Source: Mycobacterium kubicae (GTDB lineage Bacteria; Actinomycetota; Actinomycetes; Mycobacteriales; Mycobacteriaceae). Taken from it: a stretch of 64,000 nucleotides of DNA. Each line of letters starts with the position of its first letter. The first letter of the stretch is position 1. Under the pieces are notes generated by a model. The model was not told the origin of the DNA, searched no databases, and saw only the letters and a list, made by a program, of their open reading frames with translations. A program made the position numbers and the translations under genes. The DNA is taken from contig NZ_CP065047.1 of NCBI RefSeq assembly GCF_015689175.1, positions 4,960,001 through 5,024,000 of the forward strand. Direction: 5' to 3'. Shown piece by piece: positions 47,686-56,413 of the stretch.

Positions 47686-47710
47686 TCGGCTGCTCCTTTT
47701 GTGTGTCTGT

Positions 47711-48859
47711 CTACAGGCTTCGCGCGATCAGCACCTTCATGATCTCGTTGGTGCCGCCGTAGATCTTCTGCACCCGAGCCGCCGCATACATCTGCGCGAT
47801 CGGGTATTCCATCATGTAGCCGTATCCACCGAAAAGCTGCAGGCACTTGTCAGTGACCTCTACTTGTTTGTCAGATCCCCACATCTTGGCTATCGATGCG
47901 GTTGCGGCATCGAGTTTTCCGTCGAGGTACCGGCCGGTGCAGTAGTCGATCAGCGCCTTGCCGGCCAGCACCTCCGCCTTGCATTCGGCCAGCACGAACT
48001 TGGTGTTCTGGAAGGCGAGGAGGGGCTTGCCGAACGCGGTGCGCTCCTTGACATAACGGATCGTCTCTACTACCGCCGCCTCCGCCATCGCGATCGCCTC
48101 GACCCCGATGGTCAACCGCTCGCGCGGAAGTTGCTCCATCAACTGGGCGAAGCCCTTGCCCTCAACGCCGCCGAGCAGGTTTGCGGCCGGCACCCGCATG
48201 TCGGTGAACGCAAGCTCCCGGGTGTCCTGGCCGTGCTGGCCGACCTTCTCCAGAACCCGGCCGCGCTGGAAACCCGCCAGCCCTTCGGTTTCGGCCACCA
48301 TCAGCGACAGTCCGGACTCAGTTTTGGCCACGATCACCACCAGGTCGCAGTGGGAACCGTTGGAGATGAAGGTCTTCGAGCCGTTGATGACGTACTCGTC
48401 GCCGTCGCGAACCGCGGTGGTGCGAATCGACTGCAGGTCTGACCCGGTGCCCGGTTCGGTCATCGCGACGGCGATCACCATCTCCCCGCTGACCATCTTC
48501 GGGATCCAGCGCTTCTTCTGCTCCTCGGAGGCATACTCGGCGATGTAGTGGGAAGCCAGCGTCGAATGCACGGAGAAACCGAACGCGGTGTCGTGCGCGT
48601 AGGCGCGCTCCTGCATCACCACCGCCTCGTGACCGAAACTGCCGCCACCACCGCCGTATTGCTCGGGCAGGTCGAGGCCCAAAAGCCCGGCAGCGCCGGC
48701 TTTGTTCCAAAATTCTCGGTCCACCTTCTGCTGTTTCGCCCACCTGGCTTGGTTGGGAGTCGCTTCCTTGCGGAAGAACTCGGCGGCGTGCTTGCGCAGG
48801 AGTTTTTGATCCTCGGTCTCCCACGGAACGACGTAGTCCGGGAATAAGAGTCCGGGCAT
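47711..48859 (-). CDS. Acyl-CoA dehydrogenase (FadE type)
   Basis: 382 residues; first oxidative step of beta-oxidation. Motifs TEPGTGSDLQSIRTTA (about 134), KTFISNGSHCDLVV (about 160), FGGYGYMMEYPIAQMY (about 345) and IYGGTNEIMKVLIARS at the end. The usual catalytic Glu position in IYEGT is Gly, as in long-chain and isovaleryl-type enzymes, where the base lies in an earlier helix; LPRERLTIG (about 245) could hold it. A branched or long substrate is therefore likely. Confidence 0.92.
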   Translation of the reverse strand: MPGLLFPDYVVPWETEDQKLLRKHAAEFFRKEATPNQARWAKQQKVDREFWNKAGAAGLLGLDLPEQYGGGGGSFGHEAVVMQERAYAHDTAFGFSVHSTLASHYIAEYASEEQKKRWIPKMVSGEMVIAVAMTEPGTGSDLQSIRTTAVRDGDEYVINGSKTFISNGSHCDLVVIVAKTESGLSLMVAETEGLAGFQRGRVLEKVGQHGQDTRELAFTDMRVPAANLLGGVEGKGFAQLMEQLPRERLTIGVEAIAMAEAAVVETIRYVKERTAFGKPLLAFQNTKFVLAECKAEVLAGKALIDYCTGRYLDGKLDAATASIAKMWGSDKQVEVTDKCLQLFGGYGYMMEYPIAQMYAAARVQKIYGGTNEIMKVLIARSL

Positions 48860-48866
48860 GCTTTAC

Positions 48867-49643
48867 CTACTTTCCGGTGAACTGGGGCGCGCGCTTGGCG
48901 AGGAATGCCGCCTGGCCCTCGTGACTGTCGGCGGAATGCACCGCCACGTAGAAATTCCGTTTCTCGTGTTCGAGTCCCTGCGTCAGTGATGTCTGAAACG
49001 CGTGCACAGCGGCATCCTTGGCCAGCGCCACCGCTAGCGGGGAGTTCGTCGCGATCCGTTGCGCCATCGCCAGCGCCCGTGGCACGGCCTCGCCGTCGGC
49101 GACGACTTCGGCTACCAACCCTGCATCGCACGCCTCCTGGGCCTTGATGGAATCGCCCGTCAAAAGCATTGCCATAGCCTTGGATTTGCCGATCGCCCGA
49201 ATGAGGCGTTGAGTTCCGCCAGCGCCAGGGATTGCGCCGATCTTCACCTCGGGAAGTCCGAATTGGCCCGACTCGCCGGCGATGACAATGTCGCAGGCCA
49301 ACGCCAGCTCACAGCCGCCCCCGAGTGCGTATGTCTCGACCGCGGCGATGACCGGCTTCGGAAACGCAGCCAGTATCGACCAGAAGCTCTCATTGGACTC
49401 TCCGGTGACCAGTGGCCGGGCCCGGATCTCGTCGAACGCCGTGATGTCGGCGCCGGCGCAGAACATGCCGTGGGCGCCCGCGATGACCACGGCCAACACG
49501 GCCGTGTCGGACCGCAACGCCGCCAGCTCGGCCCCCATCGCGCCCAACAGCTCGTCGTTGAGGCTGTTCTTCGACTTCGGGCGATTGATCTCCAGCAGGG
49601 CCACCGCACCGTCGCGAGTCGATCGCAAAATTTGTTTGTTCAC
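48867..49643 (-). CDS. Enoyl-CoA hydratase/isomerase family protein
   Basis: 258 residues from a GTG (MNKQILRSTRDG) that overlaps the acyl-CoA synthetase stop as GTGA. Crotonase fold with oxyanion-hole segments HGMFCAGADITAF (about 62) and YALGGGCELALACD (about 100), and acidic residues in FGLPEVKIGAIPGAGG (about 130), consistent with hydratase activity. It hydrates the enoyl-CoA made by the dehydrogenase encoded next. Confidence 0.92.
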   Translation of the reverse strand: MNKQILRSTRDGAVALLEINRPKSKNSLNDELLGAMGAELAALRSDTAVLAVVIAGAHGMFCAGADITAFDEIRARPLVTGESNESFWSILAAFPKPVIAAVETYALGGGCELALACDIVIAGESGQFGLPEVKIGAIPGAGGTQRLIRAIGKSKAMAMLLTGDSIKAQEACDAGLVAEVVADGEAVPRALAMAQRIATNSPLAVALAKDAAVHAFQTSLTQGLEHEKRNFYVAVHSADSHEGQAAFLAKRAPQFTGK

Positions 49644-51316
49644 GTGACCGCATCCCGGTAAACGTCGGCGTGTTCGGCCCGCAGGATCTTCTTGTCCAAT
49701 TTGCCGACACTGGTGCGCGGCAACGCCTCGACGAAGAGAACCGCGTCGGGCATCTGCCACTTGGCGAACTGCCCCTGCAGACAACCGACGATGTCATCGC
49801 GGGTCAGCACGCCACCTTCGACGGGCACGACGATGGCCAGCGGACGTTCCTGCCACTTCGGATGGCTGATCCCCACAACCGCGGCCTCCTTCACCAGCGG
49901 ATGTCCGACGATGGCGTTCTCCATATCGATAGAGGAAATCCATTCACCGCCGCTCTTGACTACGTCCTTGAGGCGGTCGGTGAGCTTGAGATACCCGTTC
50001 GGGTAGATTGTGCCGACATCGCCGCTGCGCCAGTAACCGTCGAGGAAGCGGTCGGCGTTGTCGTCGTCGTCGAGCTGGTGGTATCGCTCGATGACCCAGG
50101 GCCCACGCATCAGTACCTCGCCGACACTCTTACCGTCGTGCGGCAGGTCATTGCCGTTGTCGTCGACGATCCGGATGTCGATACCGGAAGCGGGCAGCCC
50201 TTGAAAACGCTTGAAATCCCATTTCTCGTCGTCGGTGATCGTGCCCTGCAGGGACGGTTTGATGCCCATGTTCATCGTGATCAGCGGCGTCGTCTCGGTC
50301 GCACCGTAGCCCTGCACAAAATCGGCGCCGGTGAGCTCGTGGAAATCGCGCATCAGCGACTTCGCCGGCTCGGTCGCACCGGACAGCAGTCTCGTCCTGC
50401 TGAAATCTGGCTTCACAGCAAGGGTCTTGATGTAGTCCAGCATCGGCTGGAAAATCGCCGGTGCGCCGTTCGCGACGGTCACATTCTCCGCGATCATCAC
50501 GTCGACGAGCATTTGCGTGTTCTCGGCCAGGTAGCGGCCGGGTAGGATCACCTTCGCCGCGGTCCACATCGCGGTGTGCGGAAGCCCCCACGACTGGCCG
50601 TGAAACATCGGGGTGATGAGCATCGCGGTGTCCTCGCGACGGAGATTGATCGCTGCTGCCATCGCCATCGCGTGTAGGTAGCTGCCACGATGCGAGTAGT
50701 AGACGCCCTTCGGCCGACCCGTCGTTCCCGATGTGTAACACGCGCTGTAAGCAGAGGTTTCGTCGATGACCCGCCAGTCGATCTCGGTGTCGGACTCGGC
50801 CATCAGGTCCTCGAGGTGAAAGACGTTTTCCAGCGTGGTGTCGATCTCGGTGAGCGGCTTATCCGACATTACGATCCAGCCCTTGACCTTCGGCACGTGT
50901 GGAGCCAACGCCTCGGCGACCGGAAGGAGTGTCTCGTCGACCAGGATCCATTGCGCCTCGGCGTGGTCAGTGACGTAGCTCAGGTCTTCGGTGGCCAGCC
51001 GCAGATTCATCTGCAGCATCACCGCGGCGATGCCGGGAATGGCCCAGCTGAGCTCAAAGTGCCGCTTGCTGTTCCAGTCGAGCACTCCGACTGTGTCGGC
51101 CGGGCCGATCCCTATTCCTCTGAGCGCGTTCGCCGCCCGCTTGACCCGAACGTACAAGTCTGCGTAGGTGTACCGCTGCCAGTCGCCCTCCGTGGTGCGG
51201 TAGACGACCTCTTGCTCGGGATAGGTGCGCGCCGCATGTCTGATCAGGTTGGTGGTGTTGAGCTGGTAGTGGTCGCCGTGCGTCGACGGCACGCCCTTCA
51301 CGATTTCCCTGACCAT
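49640..51316 (-). CDS. Fatty-acyl-CoA synthetase (FadD type)
   Basis: 558 residues, adenylate-forming ligase. ACYTSGTTGRPKGVYYSHRG (about 191), GYGATETTPL (about 335), SGDVGTIYPNGYLKLTDRLKD.. (about 435), catalytic Lys in PRTSVGKLDKKIL. It activates the operon's acid substrate. The gene starts nine bases after the thiolase stop and overlaps the hydratase gene, so translation is coupled. Similar to the FadD at 15.9 kb. Confidence 0.94.
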   Translation of the reverse strand: MVREIVKGVPSTHGDHYQLNTTNLIRHAARTYPEQEVVYRTTEGDWQRYTYADLYVRVKRAANALRGIGIGPADTVGVLDWNSKRHFELSWAIPGIAAVMLQMNLRLATEDLSYVTDHAEAQWILVDETLLPVAEALAPHVPKVKGWIVMSDKPLTEIDTTLENVFHLEDLMAESDTEIDWRVIDETSAYSACYTSGTTGRPKGVYYSHRGSYLHAMAMAAAINLRREDTAMLITPMFHGQSWGLPHTAMWTAAKVILPGRYLAENTQMLVDVMIAENVTVANGAPAIFQPMLDYIKTLAVKPDFSRTRLLSGATEPAKSLMRDFHELTGADFVQGYGATETTPLITMNMGIKPSLQGTITDDEKWDFKRFQGLPASGIDIRIVDDNGNDLPHDGKSVGEVLMRGPWVIERYHQLDDDDNADRFLDGYWRSGDVGTIYPNGYLKLTDRLKDVVKSGGEWISSIDMENAIVGHPLVKEAAVVGISHPKWQERPLAIVVPVEGGVLTRDDIVGCLQGQFAKWQMPDAVLFVEALPRTSVGKLDKKILRAEHADVYRDAVT

Positions 51317-51325
51317 GTCTGTGCC

Positions 51326-52501
51326 TTAGATTCGTTCGATGATGGTGGTGTTGGCGGTTCCGCCGGCCTCGCAGATGGTCTGCAGGCCGTAGCGCTGTCC
51401 GGTGCGCTCGAGTTCGCACAGCAGATCGGTGAGCATGCGGGCCCCGGTCGACCCGAGCGGATGCCCGATTGCGACCGAGCCTCCGTTGACGTTGAGCTTG
51501 TCATCGGGAATGCCGAACTCGCGTTGCACCATCAGCGGCACCCCGGCGAAGGCCTCGTTGACCTCGAACAAGTCGATGTCGCTGACACTCAGGTTGGCGC
51601 GCTCGAGCGCCCTGTGGGTGGCGTCCAGTACCGCGGTGAACTGCAGTACCGGGTCCGCCGCGGCGACCGTCATCGCCAGGAACCGCGCCCGCGAAACCAG
51701 CCCGCTGCGTTCTGCGTAGCCACGCTCGGCGATCAGCAACGCCGCTGCCCCGTCGCTGATCTGGGAAGAATTGGCCGCGGTTGTGCGGCCGTCGGCCGCG
51801 AAAACAGGCTCCAGCGACGCGATCTTCGCCGGATCCAACTGCTCACGGATTCCTTCGTCGGCACTGACGGGCGCCGCCGACGGATCCAGCGGATCGACGG
51901 TGATCGGCACCAACTGCGCGCGAAACTTTTTCGCCCGGGTCGCGGCGAATGCTCGCTCATGGCTTCGGATACTGAATTCGTCGAGTTCCTCGCGAGAAAT
52001 ACCGAACTTGGAGTTCAGCAACTCCGACGCCGCCCCTTGCGCCACCAAGTTGTCGTCGTAGCGGGCCAACTCCACGGGCGAGTACTGCGGACCGAGCGGC
52101 GCGCCCGGCATGAACGACGCAGGCATCGGCACCTGCGACATCGACTCCACACCGCACCCAATCGCCAGCTCGTAGATGCCCGCGGTGACGCCGAATGCAG
52201 CGAAGTTGACCGCCTGCTGACCGGACCCGCATTGGCGATCAATGGTGACCGCCGGCACCGATTCGGGTAGACCCGCAGCCAGCACCGCGTGCCGCCCGAT
52301 ATTTCCGGACTGGTGCTCATGCTGCATCGCACAGCCGACGATGACGTCATCGATGTCTTTGGCATCGATCGCACTGCGCTCCACCAGGTTTCGCAAGGTG
52401 TGACCGAGCAAGTCGGCCGGATGCCACCGGCTCAAAGCGCCACCTCGTTTACCCACCGGCGTGCGCACCGCCCCGACAATCACTGCTTCGCGCGCGTTCA
52501 A
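51326..52501 (-). CDS. Acetyl-CoA acyltransferase (degradative thiolase)
   Basis: 391 residues. Nucleophilic Cys in IDRQCGSGQQAVNF (about 89), catalytic His in GGSVAIGHPLGSTGARM (about 345), second Cys in QTICEAGGTANTT (about 378), and the EVNEAFAG loop. All three catalytic positions are present, unlike the Ser-substituted thiolase-like protein at 13.1 kb. Its ATG overlaps the CoA-transferase stop (ATGA). It releases acetyl- or propionyl-CoA in the last step. Confidence 0.94.
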   Translation of the reverse strand: MNAREAVIVGAVRTPVGKRGGALSRWHPADLLGHTLRNLVERSAIDAKDIDDVIVGCAMQHEHQSGNIGRHAVLAAGLPESVPAVTIDRQCGSGQQAVNFAAFGVTAGIYELAIGCGVESMSQVPMPASFMPGAPLGPQYSPVELARYDDNLVAQGAASELLNSKFGISREELDEFSIRSHERAFAATRAKKFRAQLVPITVDPLDPSAAPVSADEGIREQLDPAKIASLEPVFAADGRTTAANSSQISDGAAALLIAERGYAERSGLVSRARFLAMTVAAADPVLQFTAVLDATHRALERANLSVSDIDLFEVNEAFAGVPLMVQREFGIPDDKLNVNGGSVAIGHPLGSTGARMLTDLLCELERTGQRYGLQTICEAGGTANTTIIERI

Positions 52502-53349
52502 TGTTCCACTCCTCCTTGTTCCGGTGTACGAATTCCAACGATGGGGATGTCAACCGTCTCGGCGACTTCTTCCCAGTGGCGCGTGCTTTGTCCGGCAAAG
52601 ACTCGTGCGAGATCCTCGTGGGTATCTGCTGCGCCCAGGACCTCGAGGGTCCGCTTCTGGAAATGCGGTTCGATTGCGCCCAGGGCGATATAGCCGTCGG
52701 CACTGGCGTAGATCCCGTAGGTCGGAGTCGCGCCACCGAGCGGGTCGCCGGGCCCTGCGACGCCGTACCGCACGGCTGCGCCGGCGTCGGCTGCGGCGTC
52801 CGCCAGTACGATCCGGACGTGTTGGCCGGCACCGGAATTCGGCCTATCAAGCAGCGCCAACAGGGCCCCGGACACGGCACGTTCGGCACCCAGGAGGTCC
52901 ACGACCGGAACCGCCGGCATCAACGGGGGCTGCAGGGTGCCGTGCGTGGCCTGATAGGTCAGGTCGTGGCCAGGACGCTCCTCGAGGTCACCGTCGTAGC
53001 CCACGATTTCGACGTGACAGAGCCCCGGATACCTGACATGCGCGTCGTCGAGCCCGAGCCTGCGTAGCGCCGAAGGGCGCATGGCGGTGAGCAACACATC
53101 GGCGGAAGTCAGCTCGACGTCCAGCTTGGCGCGGTCGCCGGCGTCCTTGAGGTCCAGAACCAAGACCGTCTGCTTGCTGGCGAGCTCTGCGTACCAGCCG
53201 GGCGCGACCGCGGCCAAGGGATCTCCGGTAGGGGGCTCCACCTTTGTTACCGACGCGCCGAAGCGCGCCAGCCGTGCCGCCGCGAGCGGGCCCGGGATGT
53301 TCACCGCAAGCGACACGATGCGAACGCCGTTCAGACTGCCCTGCACCAT
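52498..53349 (-). CDS. Family III CoA-transferase / alpha-methylacyl-CoA racemase-like protein
   Basis: 283 residues from MVQGSLNGVRIVSL. Rossmann-like GVRIVSLAVNIPGPLAAARL, then LVLDLKDAGDRAKLD, and GHDLTYQATHGTL (about 130), which matches the active-site His/Asp segment of alpha-methylacyl-CoA racemase, with PVVDLLGAE for the second acid. It is shorter than usual (about 360-400), lacking the C-terminal part. It opens operon 2; racemising a 2-methyl-branched acyl-CoA would fit the HSD10-like dehydrogenase. CoA transfer is the alternative. Confidence 0.82.
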   Translation of the reverse strand: MVQGSLNGVRIVSLAVNIPGPLAAARLARFGASVTKVEPPTGDPLAAVAPGWYAELASKQTVLVLDLKDAGDRAKLDVELTSADVLLTAMRPSALRRLGLDDAHVRYPGLCHVEIVGYDGDLEERPGHDLTYQATHGTLQPPLMPAVPVVDLLGAERAVSGALLALLDRPNSGAGQHVRIVLADAAADAGAAVRYGVAGPGDPLGGATPTYGIYASADGYIALGAIEPHFQKRTLEVLGAADTHEDLARVFAGQSTRHWEEVAETVDIPIVGIRTPEQGGVEH

Positions 53350-53376
53350 GTGGTCCTTCAATTGATACCGTACGAC

Positions 53377-53423
53377 TGTACAGGAAGCTTCCTATCTGTA
53401 CAAGAAGTGATGTTCACTGTACA
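53377..53423. promoter_or_regulatory. Three TGTACA boxes in the divergent promoter region (candidate TetR operator)
   Basis: TGTACA occurs at 53,377, 53,397 and 53,418, that is 20 and 21 bases apart (two helical turns). Between the first two lies the perfect palindrome AGGAAGCTTCCT (53,382-53,393). The 97-base space separates operon 2 from the tetR gene, so both are probably repressed from here. Confidence 0.6.
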
Positions 53424-53446
53424 CTTGCCCGGAACGAAGGAGACGC

Positions 53447-54052
53447 ATGGGACCGTTCGCCGATCCACGCGCAGGCGCAGACGACCTGACCGCGAAGGCG
53501 CGCATTCGCAACGCCGCGATGGACCTGTTCGCGGAGTTCGGGGAGGACCGCACGTCGATGCGAAATATCGCCTCGAGAGCCGGCGTCACGGTCGGGCTGG
53601 TTGTCCACCACTTCAAGACCAAGGACGGAATCCGCCGCGCCGTTGAACAACTCGTCGTCGACTACTTCGCGCAGACGATCGCGCAGGTCCCCGTTGATGG
53701 AACACCAAGACAAGTCGCCACGGCGCGTGACGTGGCTGTGAAGGAGATGCTCGAATCGAACCCAGCCGTCGTCAACTATCTGCGCCGCGCGCTACTGGAC
53801 CCCGCAGGGTCTAAAGGCCAACTGCTCCAGCGATTGACAGAGCTGACCCGAACGGAGCTCATCAAAGCCCGCGACGCCGGTATCGCAAATGCGGAGCGAA
53901 GCGGATCCACCCAGATCATCGACATCATGGTCCGACAGCTGGGACAGCTCTTCCTGCAACCGATGATCGACACCATGTGGGATCAAGTCTCCCGCCCAGA
54001 CGAGTCAGACGACGACAAACCGACACTGCACGTCGCCGTTCGCTCCAGTGGC
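53447..54052 (+). CDS. TetR-family regulator, probable repressor of operon 2
   Basis: About 200 residues of TetR protein. N-terminal helix-turn-helix (RIRNAAMDLFAEFGEDRTSM, then IASRAGVTVGLVVHHFKTKDG), and a helical ligand domain ending near TMWDQVSRPDES. A GAAGGAGA ribosome site precedes ATG. The open frame runs 46 codons beyond the natural end, because an insertion-sequence remnant begins around 54,053, so the real C-terminus is lost or extended. It is transcribed away from the beta-oxidation operon; the ligand is probably an acyl-CoA of that pathway. Confidence 0.85.
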
Positions 54053-54305
54053 CCAGCACCTTCAGCGCGTCATAGGAATACTTCGGCTTGCGCTGCCGGC
54101 GAGGTCGTTTGGCGACCTGCCGGCCCGCTCCCGGCGGCCGGGCCGCGGCCGTCAACCGGCGCCGAGCATTGTCACGCGACCAGCCGGTGACCTCCACCAC
54201 CTGATCCAGAATCTGCCCCTTATTCGCCTTCGACGCCTTCACATACGCCTTGGCGAACTTCGCGGTGATCTCGGCACGAGACGACATCGACAGCCCACTC
54301 TCCAT
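54053..54305 (-). pseudogene. N-terminal fragment of an integrase-core transposase
   Basis: Reads MSSRAEITAKFAKAYVKASK, then ILDQVVEVTGWSRDNARRRL, the same N-terminal helix-turn-helix type as the transposase at 17.7 kb. It is cut after YSYDALKVL. Two copies of GTTTCGCGGGCA follow outward, 35 bases apart (54,323 and 54,358), the same spacing as the doubled end repeats at 17,625, so this is one end of a related element. Confidence 0.75.
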
Positions 54306-54322
54306 GCCTGGCGGGGATCACC

Positions 54323-54384
54323 GTTTCGCGGGCATTCTTACGTGATGCACCGAGGGCGTTTCGCGGGCACTTTTCGTGATGCTT
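54323..54384 (+). repeat. Doubled terminal repeat of a decayed insertion sequence
   Basis: GTTTCGCGGGCA followed by a CGTGATGC tract, twice, 35 bases apart, next to the transposase N-terminal fragment. Confidence 0.65.
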
Positions 54385-54423
54385 GCCGGATGCTTGCCGA
54401 CCTCGTGGATCCGCAGTAGCGTG

Positions 54424-54456
54424 GTTCCAACACCTAGTACTATTGGTACCTGGAAC
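54424..54456. promoter_or_regulatory. 33-bp imperfect palindrome upstream of hydrolase gene
   Basis: Outer arms GTTCCA and TGGAAC, with an inner GTAC-TATTG-GTAC pair, 36 bases before the ATG at 54,492 and before a purine-rich AAGGAAGGGG ribosome site. It could be an operator for a dimeric regulator of the hydrolase-monooxygenase genes. No regulator gene is adjacent. Confidence 0.45.
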
Positions 54457-54491
54457 TACACGTCACACGTTCAAGGAAGGGGCTAGCATTC

Positions 54492-54722
54492 ATGGCGAGT
54501 GACCACGCAAGGCAAGAGGCAAAGTCGGTGACCGCAGCGAGCGCTGGATCCCGTTATCCGAGGACCCGACGGATAAGCTTTCCGTTTGGCGGCGACGGCG
54601 GCACACACGGCAAGTACTTCGTCAACGACGACATCGTGTTCAGCCACTTCGTGGCGAACCTATCGGGTGCGTTCCCGTCAGGGGAGGAGTTGTTTATTCG
54701 GTCGGTGCGTCGATTCTCAGAT
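54492..54722 (+). pseudogene. Metal-dependent hydrolase (PF10118 type), N-terminal piece
   Basis: Starts MASDHARQEAKSVTAASAG. The conserved HFVANLSGAFPSGEELFIRS and VRRFSD segments are present. The gene is cut by an IS110 element; the rest resumes at 56,414. The join restores RRFSD-QVTDP, identical in type to RRFADQMTDP of the neighbouring paralogue. Confidence 0.88.
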
Positions 54723-54964
54723 GAGCCCCCTGTTTCCCTTCGGGTGACGCCTCGCAGGCGTGAAAATGGGGGTCGGGTTGCCTGCCGACGCCGACGTTAA
54801 CTTGGGTTTTGTGAGCCTGTTGATGAGCCTGGTGCCGGGGCCCGACCTGGAAGGGTCACGCACTGTTGCTTCGAGCACGCCGGTCAGAATTTCGATTCCC
54901 TGAACCGAGGCCCCCGGGCGGCCCGCCTTGTTGAGAGCGTCGATGTTGATGGAGGGCAAGCGAG
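54723..54964 (+). ncRNA. Candidate bridge RNA region of IS110 copy 3
   Basis: Non-coding 5' arm of the element, the place of the bridge RNA in IS110-group elements. It has GC-rich self-complementary tracts (for example TTCGGGTGACGCC and CCCCCGGGCGGCCCG). Limits and target-binding loop are not resolved by eye. Because both target half-sites are known here, pairing of a loop with TTCTCAGAT/CAGGTCACC can be tested. Confidence 0.4.
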
Positions 54965-56311
54965 TTGAAGCAGCAGCAGCCGGAGGAGATTGCTGACACC
55001 GAGCATGAGTTGGTGATCGAGCGTGTGTGCGCGATCGATGTAGCCAAGGCCTCGGGCAAGGTGTGCGTGCGTGTGGGCAGCCGCGCGGGCAGGCGGGTCA
55101 GCAAAGTGTGGGACGTGGCCGCCACGTCCGGCGCAGTCGGTGAGTTGACCGACTACCTCGTTGACGAGCGGATTGAGAAGGTCACTGTGGAGTCCACGTC
55201 GGATTACTGGCGGATCTGGTACTACCTGCTGGAGGCGGCCGGGCTCGACGTGCAGCTGGTCAACGCCCGCGACGTGAAGAACGTGCCCGGTCGGCCCAAA
55301 ACCGACAAACTCGACGCGGTCTGGCTAGCCAAGCTCACCGAGAAAGGTCTGCTGCGGCCAAGTTTCGTGCCGCCGGCGCCGATCCGCGAGTTACGCGACT
55401 ACACCCGGTTACGGATCGATATGACTCGCGAACGTTCCCGGTACTGGCAACGGATCGAGAAGCTGCTCGAGGACGCGCTGATCAAGGTGTCGTCGGTGGC
55501 CTCGACTCTGGACACCCTGTCGGTGCGCGACATGCTCAAGGCGCTGATCGCTGGCGAGCGGGACCCGCGCCGGCTGGCCGGGCTGGCGCGCGGCAAGATG
55601 AGACCCAAGCAAGCCGCTCTGGTCGAGGCGCTGACCGGCAGATTCGACGATCACCACGCCGAACTTGCCCAGATGCTGCTCGATCAGATCGACGCGCTGG
55701 ACGCCAAGATCGGCAGGCTCACCACCCGCATCGACCAACTGTTGGCTGCAATGGAGCCCGAACCTGTCAACGGTGGGGACGCCACCGGCGGAGCAAACCC
55801 CGCTTCGCGCAAAGCCGGCGAGTTGACCACGATCGACCGACTCGATGAGATTCCCGGCGTCGGCCCGGTGAACGCGCAGATCATTCTCGCCGAGATCGGG
55901 CTCGACATGAGCCGGTTCCCCACGGCCGGACACCTGGTGTCGTGGGCAAAACTGTGTCCACGCACCATCCAGTCCGGTCCGGTGCAACGTTCGGGCAAGG
56001 CGGGCAAAGGCAACCCATATCTGAAAGGTGCTCTCGGCGAAGCCGCGACAGCCGCTGCCAAGACCAACACCTTCCTCGGTGAACGCTATCGGCGCATCGT
56101 CAAACGCCGCGGCAAGCTCAAGGCCCTCGTCGCTGTTGCCCGATCCATCCTGGTCATCATCTGGAACCTGCTGCACGACCCCACGGCCCGTTTCCACGAT
56201 CTCGGTGCCGACTACCACGCGACCCGCATCAACACCGAACGCCGGACCCGTAACCACGTCGCGCAGCTCGCAGCCCTGGGCTATCGCGTCACCCTCGAAC
56301 CCGTCGCCTGA
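54965..56311 (+). CDS. IS110-family transposase, copy 3
   Basis: 448 residues from a TTG start (MKQQQPEEIADTEHELVIER); an internal start is possible. DEDD residues in AIDVAKASGKVCV, VTVESTSDYWR and KTDKLDAVWLAKLTE; the C-terminal helix-hairpin-helix and serine region run IPGVGPVNAQIILAEIGLD to GKAGKGNPYLKGALGEAA. It is intact and belongs to a different subgroup from copies 1 and 2, judged by its longer coiled middle. Confidence 0.92.
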   Translation: MKQQQPEEIADTEHELVIERVCAIDVAKASGKVCVRVGSRAGRRVSKVWDVAATSGAVGELTDYLVDERIEKVTVESTSDYWRIWYYLLEAAGLDVQLVNARDVKNVPGRPKTDKLDAVWLAKLTEKGLLRPSFVPPAPIRELRDYTRLRIDMTRERSRYWQRIEKLLEDALIKVSSVASTLDTLSVRDMLKALIAGERDPRRLAGLARGKMRPKQAALVEALTGRFDDHHAELAQMLLDQIDALDAKIGRLTTRIDQLLAAMEPEPVNGGDATGGANPASRKAGELTTIDRLDEIPGVGPVNAQIILAEIGLDMSRFPTAGHLVSWAKLCPRTIQSGPVQRSGKAGKGNPYLKGALGEAATAAAKTNTFLGERYRRIVKRRGKLKALVAVARSILVIIWNLLHDPTARFHDLGADYHATRINTERRTRNHVAQLAALGYRVTLEPVA

Positions 56312-56413
56312 CACCGGCCAACTCCCACAACACAACCCGACAACTGCGAGAAAGAACACCCGGCTGCGCCGGGTGGCTCCGCCGCGTCCGGTCACCTGGG
56401 TCTATTTTCCGGT

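Larger units (their letters stand above)
54723..56413 (+). mobile_element. IS110-family element, copy 3, inside a hydrolase gene
   Basis: 1,691 bp placed by the clean restoration of the interrupted gene. No target duplication and no inverted ends, as expected for the family. The transposase has 242 non-coding bases before it and about 100 after it. Confidence 0.85.

Noticed and set aside
50690..52270. Plus-strand frame of 526 codons across the FadD and thiolase genes
   Set aside because: Antisense to two well-supported coupled genes; no domain recognised.
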